A stretch of DNA of 32,617 nt from Candidatus Rubneribacter avistercoris. Lineage in GTDB: Bacteria; Actinomycetota; Coriobacteriia; Coriobacteriales; Eggerthellaceae. Of this stretch, positions 8,035 through 15,984 are shown in pieces. The notes below the pieces were generated by a model. That model saw nothing but the letters and a program-made list of their open reading frames with translations. It was not told the DNA's origin and did not search any database. How positions within the stretch are numbered: position 1 is the stretch's first letter; the number at the start of each line of letters is the position of its first letter. The DNA lies in contig DXCU01000096.1 of NCBI GenBank assembly GCA_019115845.1, positions 1 through 32,617 of the forward strand, given 5' to 3'. A program made the position numbers and the translations under genes.

Positions 8035-8316
8035 ATGTCTGACGAAAGCACCTCCCTCGCGGAGATCCAGGAGCATCGCGCCAAGATCGACGAGATCGAC
8101 AGCCAGATCGTCGCGCTGCTCAACAAGCGCGCCGGCCATTCGCTGGTCATCCGCGGTCTGAAGCCCGGGGCGCATCTGGGCCTGTACGACGCCAAGCGCG
8201 AAGAGGAGATCTTCGCCCGCGTGTGCAGCTACAACGAGGGTCCCCTGTACAACGAGAACCTGCGCGAGATCTACGCCACCATCCTCAAGATCATGAAGGA
8301 GACCCCGTCCGTATGA
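8035..8316 (+). CDS. Chorismate mutase, AroQ type
   Basis: Converts chorismate to prephenate, the branch point to phenylalanine and tyrosine. The 93-aa protein is a stand-alone all-helical AroQ domain. The E. coli chorismate mutase active-site residues are all matched with a constant offset of four: R15, R32, K43, D52, R55 and E56. The C-terminal glutamine of that enzyme is not obviously conserved here; K88 or E89 lies near the position. ATG at 8035 has AAGGA 7 bp upstream. The stop codon overlaps the start of the DAHP synthase gene (ATGA), so the two are translationally coupled. In Bacillus a related pair is fused in one protein, so a physical complex and allosteric control by prephenate are plausible inferences. 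Confidence 0.92.
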   Translation: MSDESTSLAEIQEHRAKIDEIDSQIVALLNKRAGHSLVIRGLKPGAHLGLYDAKREEEIFARVCSYNEGPLYNENLREIYATILKIMKETPSV

Positions 8317-9113
8317 GCGAAGCGAATATTCCCCCCATTCCCGACCTGGGGGCCCGCACCGACGAGATCACCATCTACGCCGGTCCGTGCTCCGTTGAGT
8401 CGGTCGAGCAGTTCGAAGAGGTGGCTGCCTGCGTGGCGGGCCTCGGCCTCACGTGGATCCGCGGCGGCGCGTTCAAGCCGCGCACGAACCCGCACTCGTT
8501 CCAAGGTCTGGGCGAGGAGGCCCTCAAGATCATGGCGGACGCGGGCGAGAAGCATGGCCTGAAAACGCTCACCGAGGTCATGGACTCCGCGCACTGCGAG
8601 ATGGTCCACTCCTACGTGGACGGCCTGCAGGTGGGCGCGCGCAACTTCCAAAACTTCAGCCTGCTGAAAAAGATCGGCAAGGTCACGGCCGAATCGGGTA
8701 AGATGGTGCTGTACAAGCGCGGCTTCGCGGGCACCATCGCCGAATGGCTGGCCGCCACCGACTACCTGACCGCCGAGGGCAACGACAACGTGGTGCTGTG
8801 CGAGCGCGGCATCCGCACGTTCGAGACGGCCACGCGCTTCACCCTTGACATTGCCGCGGTGCCGGTCATCCACAAGCAGTCGCTCTACCCGGTGTGCATC
8901 GACGTGTCGCACCCCGCCGGCCAGCGCGATCTCGTGCCGTCGCTTGCCTACGCCGCCGTGGCGGCCGGGGCCGACTCCCTCATGATAGAGGTGCACCCCA
9001 ACCCGCCGGTCGCCTTGTCCGACGGCCCCCAGCAGCTCACGCCCGCCCAGTTCGAGAAACTCGTGGGCGAGCTGCGCGAGGTGGCGGCCGTGTTCGGCAA
9101 GAAGATCGTGTAG
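8313..9113 (+). CDS. aroF: 3-deoxy-7-phosphoheptulonate (DAHP) synthase, type I-beta
   Basis: Condenses phosphoenolpyruvate and erythrose 4-phosphate, the first step of the shikimate pathway, in the cytoplasm. The 266-aa TIM-barrel protein carries GPCSVES (24-30, metal ligand C26), KPRTNPHSF (55-63), GARNFQNF (108-115), CERGIRTFE (163-171), DVSHPAG (197-203, H200), EVHPNP (226-231) and D237. It belongs to the short type without an N-terminal ferredoxin-like regulatory domain. The ATG overlaps the chorismate mutase stop by 4 bp, and AAGGAG lies 11 bp upstream at 8296-8301. Because the neighbour is chorismate mutase, feedback through that subunit is likely. The gene symbol is a functional label; aroG is used in some genomes. 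Confidence 0.94.
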   Translation: MSEANIPPIPDLGARTDEITIYAGPCSVESVEQFEEVAACVAGLGLTWIRGGAFKPRTNPHSFQGLGEEALKIMADAGEKHGLKTLTEVMDSAHCEMVHSYVDGLQVGARNFQNFSLLKKIGKVTAESGKMVLYKRGFAGTIAEWLAATDYLTAEGNDNVVLCERGIRTFETATRFTLDIAAVPVIHKQSLYPVCIDVSHPAGQRDLVPSLAYAAVAAGADSLMIEVHPNPPVALSDGPQQLTPAQFEKLVGELREVAAVFGKKIV

Positions 9114-9128
9114 GGTTTCGCCTTTGGT

Positions 9129-9277
9129 GTTCCGCCGGCCTTGTCGGTCGGCGGAACGGGCCGACGCTGCGAGGGGCTGGAGCACGCCGCCTTCGCGCGA
9201 TCCCAGAGACTCACGTACTTAAGTACGCTTCGCCTCTGCGATCCCGCGAATCCGGCGTGCTCCAGCCCCTCTCGCTG
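9129..9277. repeat. Roughly 150-bp palindromic repeat element, copy 1
   Basis: Lies between the convergent aroF and ABC exporter genes. A head hairpin GTTCCGCCG/CGGCGGAAC (9129-9137, 9149-9157) is followed by the block GGCCGACGCTGCG (9159-9171). Then comes a long imperfect palindrome with perfect 19-bp arms (9171-9189 and 9253-9271), centred on the perfect 14-bp palindrome CGTACTTAAGTACG (9214-9227). It ends in CTCGCTGACTT. A second element of the same plan and length sits inside pcrA. Another perfect hairpin (CGCCGACC/GGTCGGCG, 9306-9325) follows just outside. There is no T-run typical of an intrinsic terminator on either strand. Confidence 0.75.
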
Positions 9278-9334
9278 ACTTTTGTGCGACCTGGGAAGCT
9301 TTTTCCGCCGACCGACAGGTCGGCGAACCTCTCT

Positions 9335-11116
9335 CTACTCCAAATACGCTCCCGTCTGGCGGCCCCAGAGCTGGGCGTAGGCGCCGCCGGCGGCTATGAG
9401 CTTTTCATGCGGGCCGTCCTCGGCCACCTTGCCGTTGTCGAGCACCACGATGCGGTCCAGGCTGGCCACCGTGGAAAGGCGGTGCGCCACCACGATGGCC
9501 GTGCGGCCCTGCATGAGCGTGGCCAGCGCATCCTGCACCAGGTGCTCGCTTTCCGAATCGAGCGCGCTTGTGGCCTCGTCCAGCACGAGCACCGGGCAGT
9601 CTGCCAGAAGCGCCCGCGCGATGGCGATGCGCTGGCGCTGCCCGCCCGAGAGCTTCACCCCGCGCTCGCCCGTGACGGTGTCGAATCCCTCCGGCAGCCG
9701 TTCGATGAACTCCAGCGCGTTGGCCCGCCGCGCCGCCTCGCGGATCTGCTCCATGGTGGCGTCGGGGCGCCCGTAAGCGATGTTCTCCGCGATGGAGCGG
9801 TGGAACAGCAGCGCCTCCTGGGGCACGTAGGCTATCTGGCGGCGCAGCGACTGCTGCGTGCAGGCGGCCACGTCCTGCCCGTCCACGAGGATGCGTCCCT
9901 CCTGAATGTCGGACAAGCGCAGCAAAAGCTTTGTGAGCGTGGTCTTGCCCGCGCCGCTCATGCCCACCAGCCCCACGCGCTGACCGGCGGGTATGTGCAG
10001 GTCGAACCCGTCGAACACCTGCGTTTTCGCGTCGCCGTCGGTGTACCAGAAGCCGATGTCCTGAAAGTCGATGGCGCCCTCGCGCACCACGAGGTCGGGC
10101 GCGCCCGGCTTGTCAGCCACCAGGCGCGGCTCGTCGAGCGTGGCCGTCATGCCGCTGGCGTCGCCGAAGGCGCGGTTGAACCGCTGCAGGCCGTTGTTGA
10201 TGAAGTTGAACTGGTTCGTGATGGTGTAGGTGTAGGTGAACATGATGACGAGCGTGCCGGGCGTGATGCCGAACCACGCGTTGCCGCCGGCGATGAACAC
10301 CGTGACCACGCTCATGATGGTCACGGCGATGCACGCCGTGATGACGCCGCGCAGAAGCGATGCCCGCATGCGCTTGCTGTCGCGCGCCACCACCTCGCGG
10401 TTGGCCTGGTCGAACAGGCTCCGCTCGTAGTCCTCGCGTCCGTAGGTTTTCACGGCCAGGATATTGGCCACCGAGTCGGACAGCTCGCCGGAAAGCTGGT
10501 TTTGGGCCCCGGCGGCCTGCTCGTTGAGATGCAGGATGCGCTTGTACATGATGTAGGACACGCACGCGTACACGGCCAGGAGCGCCATGAGCACGGCCAC
10601 ATACGCCGGCACGCGCGGGGCCAGCACGGCGCAGGTGGCAATGATGGAGCATATCACCGGCAGAAACGGGAAGGTGATGGTTTCAAGCAGCAGCTGGTAG
10701 GCGCTCATGAACTTGGAGGTTTGGGACACCAGCGTGCCGCCGAAGCGGTTGGAGTGAAACGACATGGACTGGTTGCACAGCGCGTCGAAGCTCATGGTGG
10801 CCAGGTCGTAAGCGGCGGCAATCTCCAGCTTGTACATGGCGTAGTCCTGCAGCTTGCTGGCCGCCTGGCCCGCCACGTTGATGCCGATAAGCGCCACAAT
10901 ATAGGGGCCGAACACGGAAAGCACCTGGTCGGGCTCGGTGGGCGAGGCGCTCACGCGGTCCACGATCAAGCTCATCACGAAGGGGTTGCCGTAGGACAGC
11001 AGCGCCGTGAACGCGAACGTCGCCACCATGAGGGTCACAAACAGCCCCAGGTGCCGCTTGGTGACCATCCAGAAGTAATGCAGCGTGCGCCGCGTGGAAG
11101 AGGGGTTGCCCGCCAT
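9335..11116 (-). CDS. ABC transporter, exporter-type half transporter (permease-ATPase fusion)
   Basis: A 593-aa membrane protein. The N-terminal type I exporter transmembrane domain spans about residues 15-320, with six segments. The C-terminal nucleotide-binding domain has Walker A GMSGAGKT (385-392), Q-loop Q433 in VPQEALLF, signature LSGGQ (489-493), Walker B VLVLDE (509-514) and switch H545. All catalytic elements are intact. As a half transporter it must dimerise, and with no second half gene nearby a homodimer is likely. The substrate (lipid, drug or peptide) cannot be predicted; no peptidase or processing domain is present. A possible ribosome binding site (AAAGG) lies shortly upstream of the ATG. 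It stands alone, convergent with aroF. Confidence 0.93.
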   Translation of the reverse strand: MAGNPSSTRRTLHYFWMVTKRHLGLFVTLMVATFAFTALLSYGNPFVMSLIVDRVSASPTEPDQVLSVFGPYIVALIGINVAGQAASKLQDYAMYKLEIAAAYDLATMSFDALCNQSMSFHSNRFGGTLVSQTSKFMSAYQLLLETITFPFLPVICSIIATCAVLAPRVPAYVAVLMALLAVYACVSYIMYKRILHLNEQAAGAQNQLSGELSDSVANILAVKTYGREDYERSLFDQANREVVARDSKRMRASLLRGVITACIAVTIMSVVTVFIAGGNAWFGITPGTLVIMFTYTYTITNQFNFINNGLQRFNRAFGDASGMTATLDEPRLVADKPGAPDLVVREGAIDFQDIGFWYTDGDAKTQVFDGFDLHIPAGQRVGLVGMSGAGKTTLTKLLLRLSDIQEGRILVDGQDVAACTQQSLRRQIAYVPQEALLFHRSIAENIAYGRPDATMEQIREAARRANALEFIERLPEGFDTVTGERGVKLSGGQRQRIAIARALLADCPVLVLDEATSALDSESEHLVQDALATLMQGRTAIVVAHRLSTVASLDRIVVLDNGKVAEDGPHEKLIAAGGAYAQLWGRQTGAYLE

Positions 11117-11887
11117 ATGATGCCTTTCGTCGATCTCCTCGTTTTGAAGTGCCTATGGTACCACCTGGAGCGCGCTCGAAGGCAACCGCGCGGCAATCAA
11201 GGCGAGCCGACGTCGACCCGACTCCGCTCTTGCCAAGCCCCTCCGGGGCGTCCTCGGGGTCTTGCGCGGCGGATCGGTCCGGTCCACGCCGACGATGGTT
11301 TAACAAATCGGCGCTCCTCCGAATGGCGAGAAATCACCGAAATCGGAAAGCCCCAGCGGCGTATCCCCCTGCTGCGTCGGCAAAACGCCTGGTCGCTATC
11401 TGCCGCCGATTGCCACATGCCTTGTCGGAGGCGGATAATCTTCCGATTTCGGTGATTTCTCGCCATCTGAAGGCGATCTCTCTGTTAGGCCAAGGTGGCG
11501 CGAACTCTGTTGGCCGGATCCCGGGCCGGCCCGCCTCGCTCGGGCGCGGCAGAAGGCCGCCGCCCGACGGACCGGGGTCTTCCGGCCCGGCCCGTCGCGC
11601 AAGGGTCTGCCGGCGTTTTGGGGATTCCGTCCGTTAGACGGGGCCTTCCGAATGTCCGACCGGGGGCTTGTCCCGAGGTGCGGCGAACGCGGACCCGCGC
11701 CAGCGGCGGTTCAACAGGGAGGGGAGCGCCGGACGGGCGCATCGAGCGCGTTGTCGAAAGCGGCCTGCCCGGCGCATGCCAACGCAGCGCCCCTTGCGCA
11801 GATTGCGCGCGTTTGCCTGTCGCGCTCTGCGAAAAGCGGTAGAATACGAAAGCTTGTTTTCACCTCCATCCGTAGGAGATTTCTCAT
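11117..11887. other. 771-bp gene-free region between ABC exporter and pcrA
   Basis: I see no credible gene. The frames here are Arg/Pro/Gly-rich and lack ribosome binding sites. The region contains a MITE-like inverted-repeat element (11323-11466). A very GC-rich stretch around 11510-11620 includes the perfect palindrome GGGCCGGCCC (11523-11532). At the right end, TAGAAT (11840-11845) is a possible -10 for pcrA. Confidence 0.6.
11323..11466. mobile_element. MITE-like element with 26-bp perfect terminal inverted repeats
   Basis: The segment 11323-11348 is repeated exactly in reverse complement at 11441-11466, starting ATGGCGAGAAATCACCG at each outer end. The 144-bp unit has an interior that can also pair in part (TATC and GGATA blocks near 11398 and 11434). 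Outside the perfect arms, weaker symmetry (TAACA near 11301, TGTTA near 11482) may extend the unit. Both arms would encode MARNHRNRK in opposite directions, but I regard that as a by-product. There is no transposase, so it would be a non-autonomous or relic element. No clear target duplication was seen. Confidence 0.6.
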
Positions 11888-14419
11888 ATGCCGATCGACA
11901 TCGAAACCCTGAACGGGCCGCAGCGCGAGGCGGTCACCACGACAGACGGGCCGCTGCTGGTGCTGGCGGGCGCTGGATCAGGTAAAACGCGCGTGCTCAC
12001 CTACCGCATCGCGAACCTCATCGAAAACCACGGCGTGGCTCCGTGGCAGATCCTCGCCATCACGTTCACGAACAAGGCCGCAGCCGAGATGCGCGAGCGC
12101 TTGGGCGGTCTTGTGGGGCCGCGCGCCCGCGGCATGTGGGTGTCCACGTTCCACAGCATGTGCGTGCGCATCCTGCGCGCCGATGCCGAGCGCCTGGGCT
12201 TCACGAAGAATTTCACCATCTACGATACCGACGACCAGAAGCGCCTGTACAAGGAGATCATGGCCGAGCTGGACATCGATCCGAAGCGTTTTCCCTTAAA
12301 CGCCCTCATGAACCGCATCTCCACGGCGAAAAACGAGCTGGTGGTGCCGCTTGAGTTCGAGAAGCAGGCGGTCGACCCGGTGGGGAAGGTGGCCGCGCGC
12401 GTGTACACGCGCCTGCAGGAGCGCTTGAAAGCCGCGAACGCCTTCGACTTCGACGATCTTTTGCTCTACGCGTACCTGCTGCTCAAAAACCATGCGGACG
12501 TGCTCGATGCCTACCAGGACCGCTTCCGTTACATCATGGTGGACGAGTACCAGGACACCAACCACGCCCAGTACGCCATCACGGGCCTGCTGGCCGCCAA
12601 GCACAAAAACATCATGGTGGTGGGCGACGACGACCAGTCCATCTACAGCTGGCGCGGCGCCGACATCCGCAACATCTTAGAGTTCGAGCAGGACTACCCG
12701 AGCGCCCACGTGGTGAAGCTGGAGCAGAACTACCGCAGCGTGGGCAACGTGCTTGCCGCCGCGAACGCCGTGATCGCCAACAACCAGCACCGTAAGGCGA
12801 AGAAGCTCTTCACCAGCGCGGAGGACGGCGACAAGATACAGGTGTACATGGCCGCCGACGAGCGCGACGAGGGCCGCTGGATAGCCGGCGAGATAGAAAA
12901 GCAGCGCGCCTCAGGGCTGTCGTACAACCAGATGGCCGTGTTCTACCGCACCAACGCGCAGTCGCGCATGCTGGAAGACATGCTCTTGCGCGCGGGCGTG
13001 CCCTACCGCATCGTGGGCGGCACGCGCTTCTTCGACCGCGCCGAGATCCGCGACGTGATGGCCTACCTCACGCTGGTGGTGAACCCGGCGGACGACATCG
13101 CGGCCAAGCGCGTGGTCAACGTGCCGCGCCGCGGCATCGGCAAGACCACCATCGAGCGCATCGAGCAGTTCTCGCGCGAGATGGACATGCCGTTTCTGGA
13201 GGCGGCGGAGCTTGCCATCGTGGACCCGGAGCTGCGCGCGTCCACGCGCCAGTCCGTCGCCGAGTTCGTGGGGCTTTTGAACGAGGCGCGCTCCTACGAA
13301 GGCGACCTGCGCAAGGTGGTCGAGGCCATCATCGACAAGAGCGGGCTTATCGGGGCGCTGCAGGCCGAGAACACCGACGAGGCGCGCGGTCGCATCGAGA
13401 ACATCCAGGAGTTCCTGGGCGTTGTGGACGAGTTCGTGGACACCCACGACGAGGAGGGGGTGGAGGTTCCGTCGGCTTACCAGCCGACGGAACCGGCCGA
13501 CGCTGCGGGCTCGCCCGACGGCGCGGGAGCCCCTTTCGCGAACCGCGGCGCGGGCCAAAGCCCGCTTGGGTTCGCGACGGGGCTCCCGCACTCGTCGGGC
13601 GAGCCCTCGCTGGCTTCCTCGGGCGAACCTGCGAGCGAGGTGTTCTTCGCCGCGCCATCTGCCGGTGCGGAGGACGAGGGGCAGCCCGTGCGCGTTTTGC
13701 GGGGCGACTCGCTTGCGGACTTCATCGAGTGGGTGCGGCTGCGCACCGACCTCGACACGGTGGCCGAGGACGGGCGCGCCGTCACGCTCATGACCGTGCA
13801 CTCGTCGAAGGGCCTCGAGTTCGACTGCGTGTTCGTGGCCGGCATGGAGGAGACGCTGTTCCCGCATATGAACAGCGTGAGCGACGCCGCCGGCATCGAG
13901 GAGGAGCGGCGGCTTGCCTACGTGGCCATCACGCGTGCCCGCAAGCGCCTCTACCTCACCTGCGCCTACGCGCGCCAGATCTTCGGGCAGACGTCGTCGA
14001 ACCCCGTCTCGCGCTTCATCCAGGAGATCCCGATCGAGCTGCGCCAGACCACGGGCCTCGGCTCGGCGGGCTTTAGCGGGACGGGCTGGGAGAAGCGCGG
14101 AAGCCGCAAGGGCATCGCGGGCAGCGGCACGGAGGCCGGCGGCGGGCGCGTGTTCGGGCGCTCGAGTGCCTCAGGCTCGGCGGGTCGCGCCGATGCGCGG
14201 CAGGGCCGCGTGGCCGGCAGTTACGTGCGCCCCGGAGCGGAGAAGAAGGCCGCCGCCAAGATGACCTTCGCAAAGGGCGACACGGTGGACCACAAGACCT
14301 TCGGCCGCGGCACCGTCATCAAGGTGGACGGCGACACCCTCCATATAAAGTTCGCCAAAACCGGCCAGACGAAAAAGCTGCTGAAAGACTACGCCCCCAT
14401 CGTGAAGATCGGCGGGTAG
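11888..14419 (+). CDS. pcrA: ATP-dependent DNA helicase PcrA/UvrD
   Basis: 3'-5' superfamily 1 helicase for nucleotide excision repair, replication restart and removal of RecA or stalled RNA polymerase. The 843-aa product has Walker A AGAGSGKT (27-34), TFTNKAAAEM (59-68), DEYQDT (219-224), GDDDQSIYSWRG (246-257), EQNYRS (279-284), VHSSKGLEFD (637-646) and VAITRARKRLYL (679-690). A C-terminal Tudor-like domain (about 793-840) is the RNA polymerase-binding module of PcrA. The start has AGGAG at 11874-11878. An extra low-complexity stretch (about 521-606), absent from typical PcrA, interrupts the link between QEFLGVVDEF and LADFIEW. Residues about 526-575 of it are encoded by a palindromic repeat element. 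All helicase motifs remain in frame, so the enzyme should be functional. Confidence 0.96.
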   Translation: MPIDIETLNGPQREAVTTTDGPLLVLAGAGSGKTRVLTYRIANLIENHGVAPWQILAITFTNKAAAEMRERLGGLVGPRARGMWVSTFHSMCVRILRADAERLGFTKNFTIYDTDDQKRLYKEIMAELDIDPKRFPLNALMNRISTAKNELVVPLEFEKQAVDPVGKVAARVYTRLQERLKAANAFDFDDLLLYAYLLLKNHADVLDAYQDRFRYIMVDEYQDTNHAQYAITGLLAAKHKNIMVVGDDDQSIYSWRGADIRNILEFEQDYPSAHVVKLEQNYRSVGNVLAAANAVIANNQHRKAKKLFTSAEDGDKIQVYMAADERDEGRWIAGEIEKQRASGLSYNQMAVFYRTNAQSRMLEDMLLRAGVPYRIVGGTRFFDRAEIRDVMAYLTLVVNPADDIAAKRVVNVPRRGIGKTTIERIEQFSREMDMPFLEAAELAIVDPELRASTRQSVAEFVGLLNEARSYEGDLRKVVEAIIDKSGLIGALQAENTDEARGRIENIQEFLGVVDEFVDTHDEEGVEVPSAYQPTEPADAAGSPDGAGAPFANRGAGQSPLGFATGLPHSSGEPSLASSGEPASEVFFAAPSAGAEDEGQPVRVLRGDSLADFIEWVRLRTDLDTVAEDGRAVTLMTVHSSKGLEFDCVFVAGMEETLFPHMNSVSDAAGIEEERRLAYVAITRARKRLYLTCAYARQIFGQTSSNPVSRFIQEIPIELRQTTGLGSAGFSGTGWEKRGSRKGIAGSGTEAGGGRVFGRSSASGSAGRADARQGRVAGSYVRPGAEKKAAAKMTFAKGDTVDHKTFGRGTVIKVDGDTLHIKFAKTGQTKKLLKDYAPIVKIGG
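13465..13615. repeat. Roughly 150-bp palindromic repeat element, copy 2, in frame inside pcrA
   Basis: The head hairpin has perfect 13-bp arms (13465-13477, 13482-13494) with a 4-nt loop TACC. It is followed by GGCCGACGCTGCG (13495-13507), identical to copy 1. A long palindrome follows, with arms 13507-13544 and 13569-13606 enclosing an inner hairpin GCGGGC/GCCCGC (13550-13565). It ends in CTCGCTGGCTT. From GTTCC to CTCGCTG it is 147 bp (49 codons), against 149 bp in copy 1. The reading frame of pcrA passes straight through it. Confidence 0.75.
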
Positions 14420-14504
14420 GGCAGCGCTGCGGACGGCGGCGAGGCAACGGCATGGAAGGGGACGATCCCGGCAGACGCGGTACTCGCCAGGGCGTCGCCG
14501 TGCG

Positions 14505-15863
14505 TTATCCCAAAGCGGAGAGGTCGACTTCGTAGCGCATGCCTTCGGGGAGGCGTTCCTGCTCGAGGAACATCGTCATGTACAGAGGCAGGTAGGTGAC
14601 CCTGCCTTCGCGGGCGACGTTTCCCTTGCTGAGCACGTAGGCGTGCTCGATGCCCCACTCCTTCACGTCGAGAACGTTGGAGAGGGCGCGATGTCGTTGC
14701 CAGTCGTTGCCGGACTTCACCTCGATGGGGATCACCCTCTTGCCCTGCTGCGCAACGAAATCCACTTCGCCCTGCCGTTTGCTGTTGAAGTAGTGCAGGT
14801 TGAAGCCGTGGGCGACAAGCTCCTGCGCGACGGCGTTCTCCACGATGCTTCCCATGTTGACCTCGAGGTTTCCCTGGAGGATGTCGAATTGGACGTTTCC
14901 CAAAGAGCTTGCGCAGAGAAGCCCGACATCGCCCATGAACAGCTTGAAGAGGCTGCGCTTGGCGTTCGCCGCAAGCGGCGTTGTGGGGGCGTTGACGTTG
15001 TAGCAGGGCAGGGCCACGCCTGCATCGGCCAGCCAGAGGAAGCTGCTCTCGTAGCGGTTCTGCCGCGCCGTCTTCGCGAGGTCGGCCAACACGAAGCGAC
15101 GGTTCTTGTCGTCGAGCTGGGAGGGGATGGCGTCGAAGATGTCCTGGATCTTCGCCTTGTCCCCGCCTGTCGCGTACTTGGCGATGTCCTGCCGGTACAG
15201 GGCGGTGATGTCGCGTTGCAGTCCCAGCATTTGGGCGATGTCATGGGTGTCGACGTATCGCTGCACGACTTCGGGCATGCCGCCCACCACGAGATAGGCG
15301 GCGAAAAGGCGCATCATGGTTTCGTGCACGGCGTCGCTTACGGGCTTTTCCGAGAGGAAGCTGCTGCGCAAAAGCTCGATCGTTTGATTTTGGACGCCGT
15401 TCGCAAGGCAGAACTCCTCGAAGTCCAGAGGATGCATGCGAAACGGTTCCTCGAACCCCACCGGATAAGAAGCCACCTCCTTGGTTCTGACCCCCAGAAG
15501 CGAGCCTGTTTCCACGTAGTCGAACCTACCGTCTTCCACGAGGGACTTGATGGCGGTTCGCGCACGCGGGCATTCTTGGATCTCGTCGAGAAGCACGAGC
15601 GTCTTTCCCGGTTCGAGGGGCGTGCGCAGGTACGCGGTGAGGTTCGCTGTGATGGTGTCGGCATCGATCGACTTCGAGAAGATGGAGGCCGCTCCTTCGT
15701 CCATAAGAAAGTTCAGTTCGGCGAAGTGCTCATAGCGCTTTTGCGCGAACGCACGCACTAAGGTGGTCTTCCCGATCTGGCGTGCGCCGGAAAGCATCAG
15801 GGCTTTCTTCTTCGTCTCTTTGTGCCAAGATTCCAGTTTGTCCCAAGCTTTCCGATAGAGCAT
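14505..15863 (-). CDS. AAA ATPase with DUF4143 / PD-(D/E)XK-like C terminus
   Basis: A 452-aa protein of the large AAA_14-DUF4143 family of P-loop ATPases found in many bacteria and archaea; the cellular role is not established. Walker A GARQIGKT (26-33) and Walker B LVLLDE (89-94) are clear, with a sensor-like ETGSLLG (118-124). The C-terminal region has GEVDFVAQ (365-372) and VIPIEVKSG (377-385), the D-x(n)-ExK pattern of the PD-(D/E)XK nuclease fold, so D368, E381 and K383 are candidate catalytic residues. The ATG at 15863 has GGAGG close upstream. A more upstream ATG (15932) would put the promoter inside the gene. It forms an accessory block with the toxin-antitoxin pair next to it, and three phased repeats cover its promoter. 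Confidence 0.85.
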   Translation of the reverse strand: MLYRKAWDKLESWHKETKKKALMLSGARQIGKTTLVRAFAQKRYEHFAELNFLMDEGAASIFSKSIDADTITANLTAYLRTPLEPGKTLVLLDEIQECPRARTAIKSLVEDGRFDYVETGSLLGVRTKEVASYPVGFEEPFRMHPLDFEEFCLANGVQNQTIELLRSSFLSEKPVSDAVHETMMRLFAAYLVVGGMPEVVQRYVDTHDIAQMLGLQRDITALYRQDIAKYATGGDKAKIQDIFDAIPSQLDDKNRRFVLADLAKTARQNRYESSFLWLADAGVALPCYNVNAPTTPLAANAKRSLFKLFMGDVGLLCASSLGNVQFDILQGNLEVNMGSIVENAVAQELVAHGFNLHYFNSKRQGEVDFVAQQGKRVIPIEVKSGNDWQRHRALSNVLDVKEWGIEHAYVLSKGNVAREGRVTYLPLYMTMFLEQERLPEGMRYEVDLSALG

Positions 15864-15883
15864 GGTTCCTCCACGTATCAATT

Positions 15884-15963
15884 TGCAACGATTTTCAGCT
15901 CCATAATATGCCTTCTGCAACGTTTTTCGCAATAACGAACCACATATTGCGACGTTTTTCCGA
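15884..15963. repeat. Three direct repeats at 32-bp phasing over the ATPase promoter
   Basis: TGCAACGATTTTCAGC (15884-15899), TGCAACGTTTTTCGCA (15916-15931) and TGCGACGTTTTTCCGA (15948-15963) share TGC-ACG-TTTTC and start exactly 32 bp apart, about three helical turns. The middle copy overlaps the -35 box of the ATPase gene, and the first lies around or after its transcription start. The layout suggests a cooperative repressor or nucleoprotein complex. Confidence 0.6.
15903..15932 (-). promoter_or_regulatory. Promoter for the DUF4143 ATPase gene
   Basis: On the minus strand TTGCGA (15927-15932) and TATTAT (15903-15908) are separated by 18 bp, 40 bp before the ATG at 15863. Confidence 0.6.
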
Positions 15964-15984
15964 ATTGACGGTGGCTGACGGCAC

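Noticed and set aside
9306..9325. Hairpin as an intrinsic terminator for the ABC exporter or aroF
   Set aside because: The perfect stem is preceded by Ts on the plus strand (so As on the minus strand follow it); there is no T-run downstream on either strand.
8894..11455. 853-codon plus-strand frame across the ABC exporter
   Set aside because: Antisense shadow of the exporter gene; no ribosome binding site or family motifs, and it starts inside aroF.
11149..11637. Possible small genes in the gap before pcrA, including frames starting MARNHRNRK
   Set aside because: The shared N terminus arises from the inverted repeat arms; the rest is low-complexity Arg/Pro/Gly sequence without ribosome binding sites.
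15884..15963. CRISPR array
   Set aside because: Only three imperfect 16-bp units with 16-bp gaps; too short for repeats and spacers, and no cas genes nearby.
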